The notes under the pieces: generated by a model
Told to the model about the DNA's origin: nothing
The model's input: only the letters and a program-made list of their open reading frames with translations
Database searches by the model: none
Position numbers and translations under genes: made by a program
Shown here: one piece after another, positions 42,267 to 42,746 of the stretch
Numbering within the stretch: the first letter of the stretch is position 1
How the letters are laid out: every line of letters starts with the position of its first letter
Assembly (NCBI GenBank): GCA_028819255.1
Contig: JAPPMB010000123.1
Span: forward strand, 1-42,746
Length of the DNA stretch: 42,746 nucleotides
Direction of reading: 5' to 3'
Source: Bryobacterales bacterium
GTDB lineage: Bacteria > Acidobacteriota > Terriglobia > Bryobacterales > UBA6623

Positions 42267-42746
42267 ATGGACATTCAGGCCGGCCATCCCCCGAAGGGGA
42301 CCGGACCGCCGTCCAGGTCCCACGGCCGACTCGTGGTTTGGGCGCGCCGAACGGTATCCGCCACGTGGTTCCGCCACGGCGTCACCCTAGCCATCACCGT
42401 CAACGCCGTCGTCATCGGCCTCGACACATCGGAAGCGTTGGCCGCGCCGCTCGGCAGCTGGTTCGAACTGGCCAGCCAAGCGTTCCTCGCCATCTTCGTC
42501 GTCGAGGCCCTGATCAAGATGGCGGCGGTGTGGCCCCGGCTGCGGGACTACTTCGCGGACGGCTGGAACCTGTTCGACTTCACGGTCATCGCCGTCAGCC
42601 TGCTCCCGGGCACGGGCGGGCTGGCGACCCTCGCCCGGCTGTTCCGGCTGTTCCGGGTGCTGCGGCTCGTGTCGGCCCGGCCGGAGCTGCAGCTCATCGT
42701 CGCCACGCTGATCCGCTCGGTGCCCGGGATGTTCAACGTGCTCGCG
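42267..42746 (+). CDS. Voltage-gated ion channel, partial (cut by window end)
   Basis: The first 160 codons of an ion-transporter family protein (NaChBac-type or other six-helix cation channel); the frame is open to the window edge. Visible parts are a hydrophobic S1 ('VTLAITVNAVVIGLD'), S2 ('QAFLAIFVVEALIKM'), S3 ('WNLFDFTVIAVSLLP') and an S4 voltage sensor with spaced arginines ('LARLFRLFRVLRLVSARPEL'). The pore (S5-S6) lies beyond the window. ATG 42267 is the first start after the upstream stop-rich region; the first ~35 residues are a basic cytoplasmic lead. It follows the tRNA-Arg gene by about 210 nt, a stretch with no other feature. Confidence 0.85.
   Translation, partial: MDIQAGHPPKGTGPPSRSHGRLVVWARRTVSATWFRHGVTLAITVNAVVIGLDTSEALAAPLGSWFELASQAFLAIFVVEALIKMAAVWPRLRDYFADGWNLFDFTVIAVSLLPGTGGLATLARLFRLFRVLRLVSARPELQLIVATLIRSVPGMFNVLA

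Noticed and set aside
1..42746. CRISPR array or tandem repeats
   Set aside because: No regularly spaced direct repeats were seen anywhere in the window.

Overview
The window reads as a high-GC bacterial chromosome fragment. The gene content suggests, but does not prove, an Acidobacteriota-like lineage. It has a DUF1592/DUF1552/ankyrin operon of the kind common in Acidobacteriota and relatives, many exported hydrolases (DUF3604, CehA/McbA-like, ceramidase-like, enolase-superfamily with a Tat signal), and the conserved ffh-rpsP-KH-rimM-trmD-rplS translation cluster. No rRNA or CRISPR array is visible. One tRNA-Arg(ACG) is present.

Positions 1-16.4 kb form a defence and mobile-element island. 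A minus-strand operon encodes a DNA cytosine-5 methyltransferase, a 716-aa protein with two GHKL ATPase modules (an Hsp90/MORC-like one at the N-terminus and a histidine-kinase-like one at the C-terminus), and a receiver-domain protein. A plus-strand Type III-like Mod/Res pair follows. A second minus-strand pair then repeats the same architecture: a 717-aa dual-GHKL protein and a receiver-domain protein. The two receiver proteins share an unfamiliar C-terminal region with a 'PACD' motif. Around these genes lie broken mobile elements: ISKra4-like, IS1634-like and DUF4338/DruA-like remnants and two tyrosine-recombinase tails.

Positions 16.4-18.3 kb hold an M20-family hydrolase and a decayed class III aminotransferase. 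Positions 18.4-25.8 kb carry the minus-strand DUF1592-DUF1552-ankyrin operon and a CehA/McbA-like metallohydrolase whose best start codon is ACG behind a perfect Shine-Dalgarno. A tyrosine-recombinase pseudogene lies at 26.3-27.0 kb.

Positions 27.8-35.7 kb encode exported catabolic proteins: an enolase-superfamily protein, an SGNH hydrolase, a ceramidase-like protein, a DUF3604 protein and a spondin-domain protein. A duplicated DUF3604-enolase junction is preserved twice, and each copy has lost a different partner gene.

Positions 35.9-39.8 kb are the translation/SRP operon. Divergent from it is an exported peroxiredoxin whose catalytic position is an in-frame UGA followed by a convincing bacterial SECIS hairpin, so it is very probably a selenoprotein. 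It converges on a thiolase through a perfect hairpin terminator. After the thiolase come tRNA-Arg with a clear sigma70-type promoter and the start of a voltage-gated ion channel cut by the window edge.

The strongest candidates for new biology are the paired dual-GHKL/receiver modules around the restriction-modification genes, and the selenocysteine peroxiredoxin.
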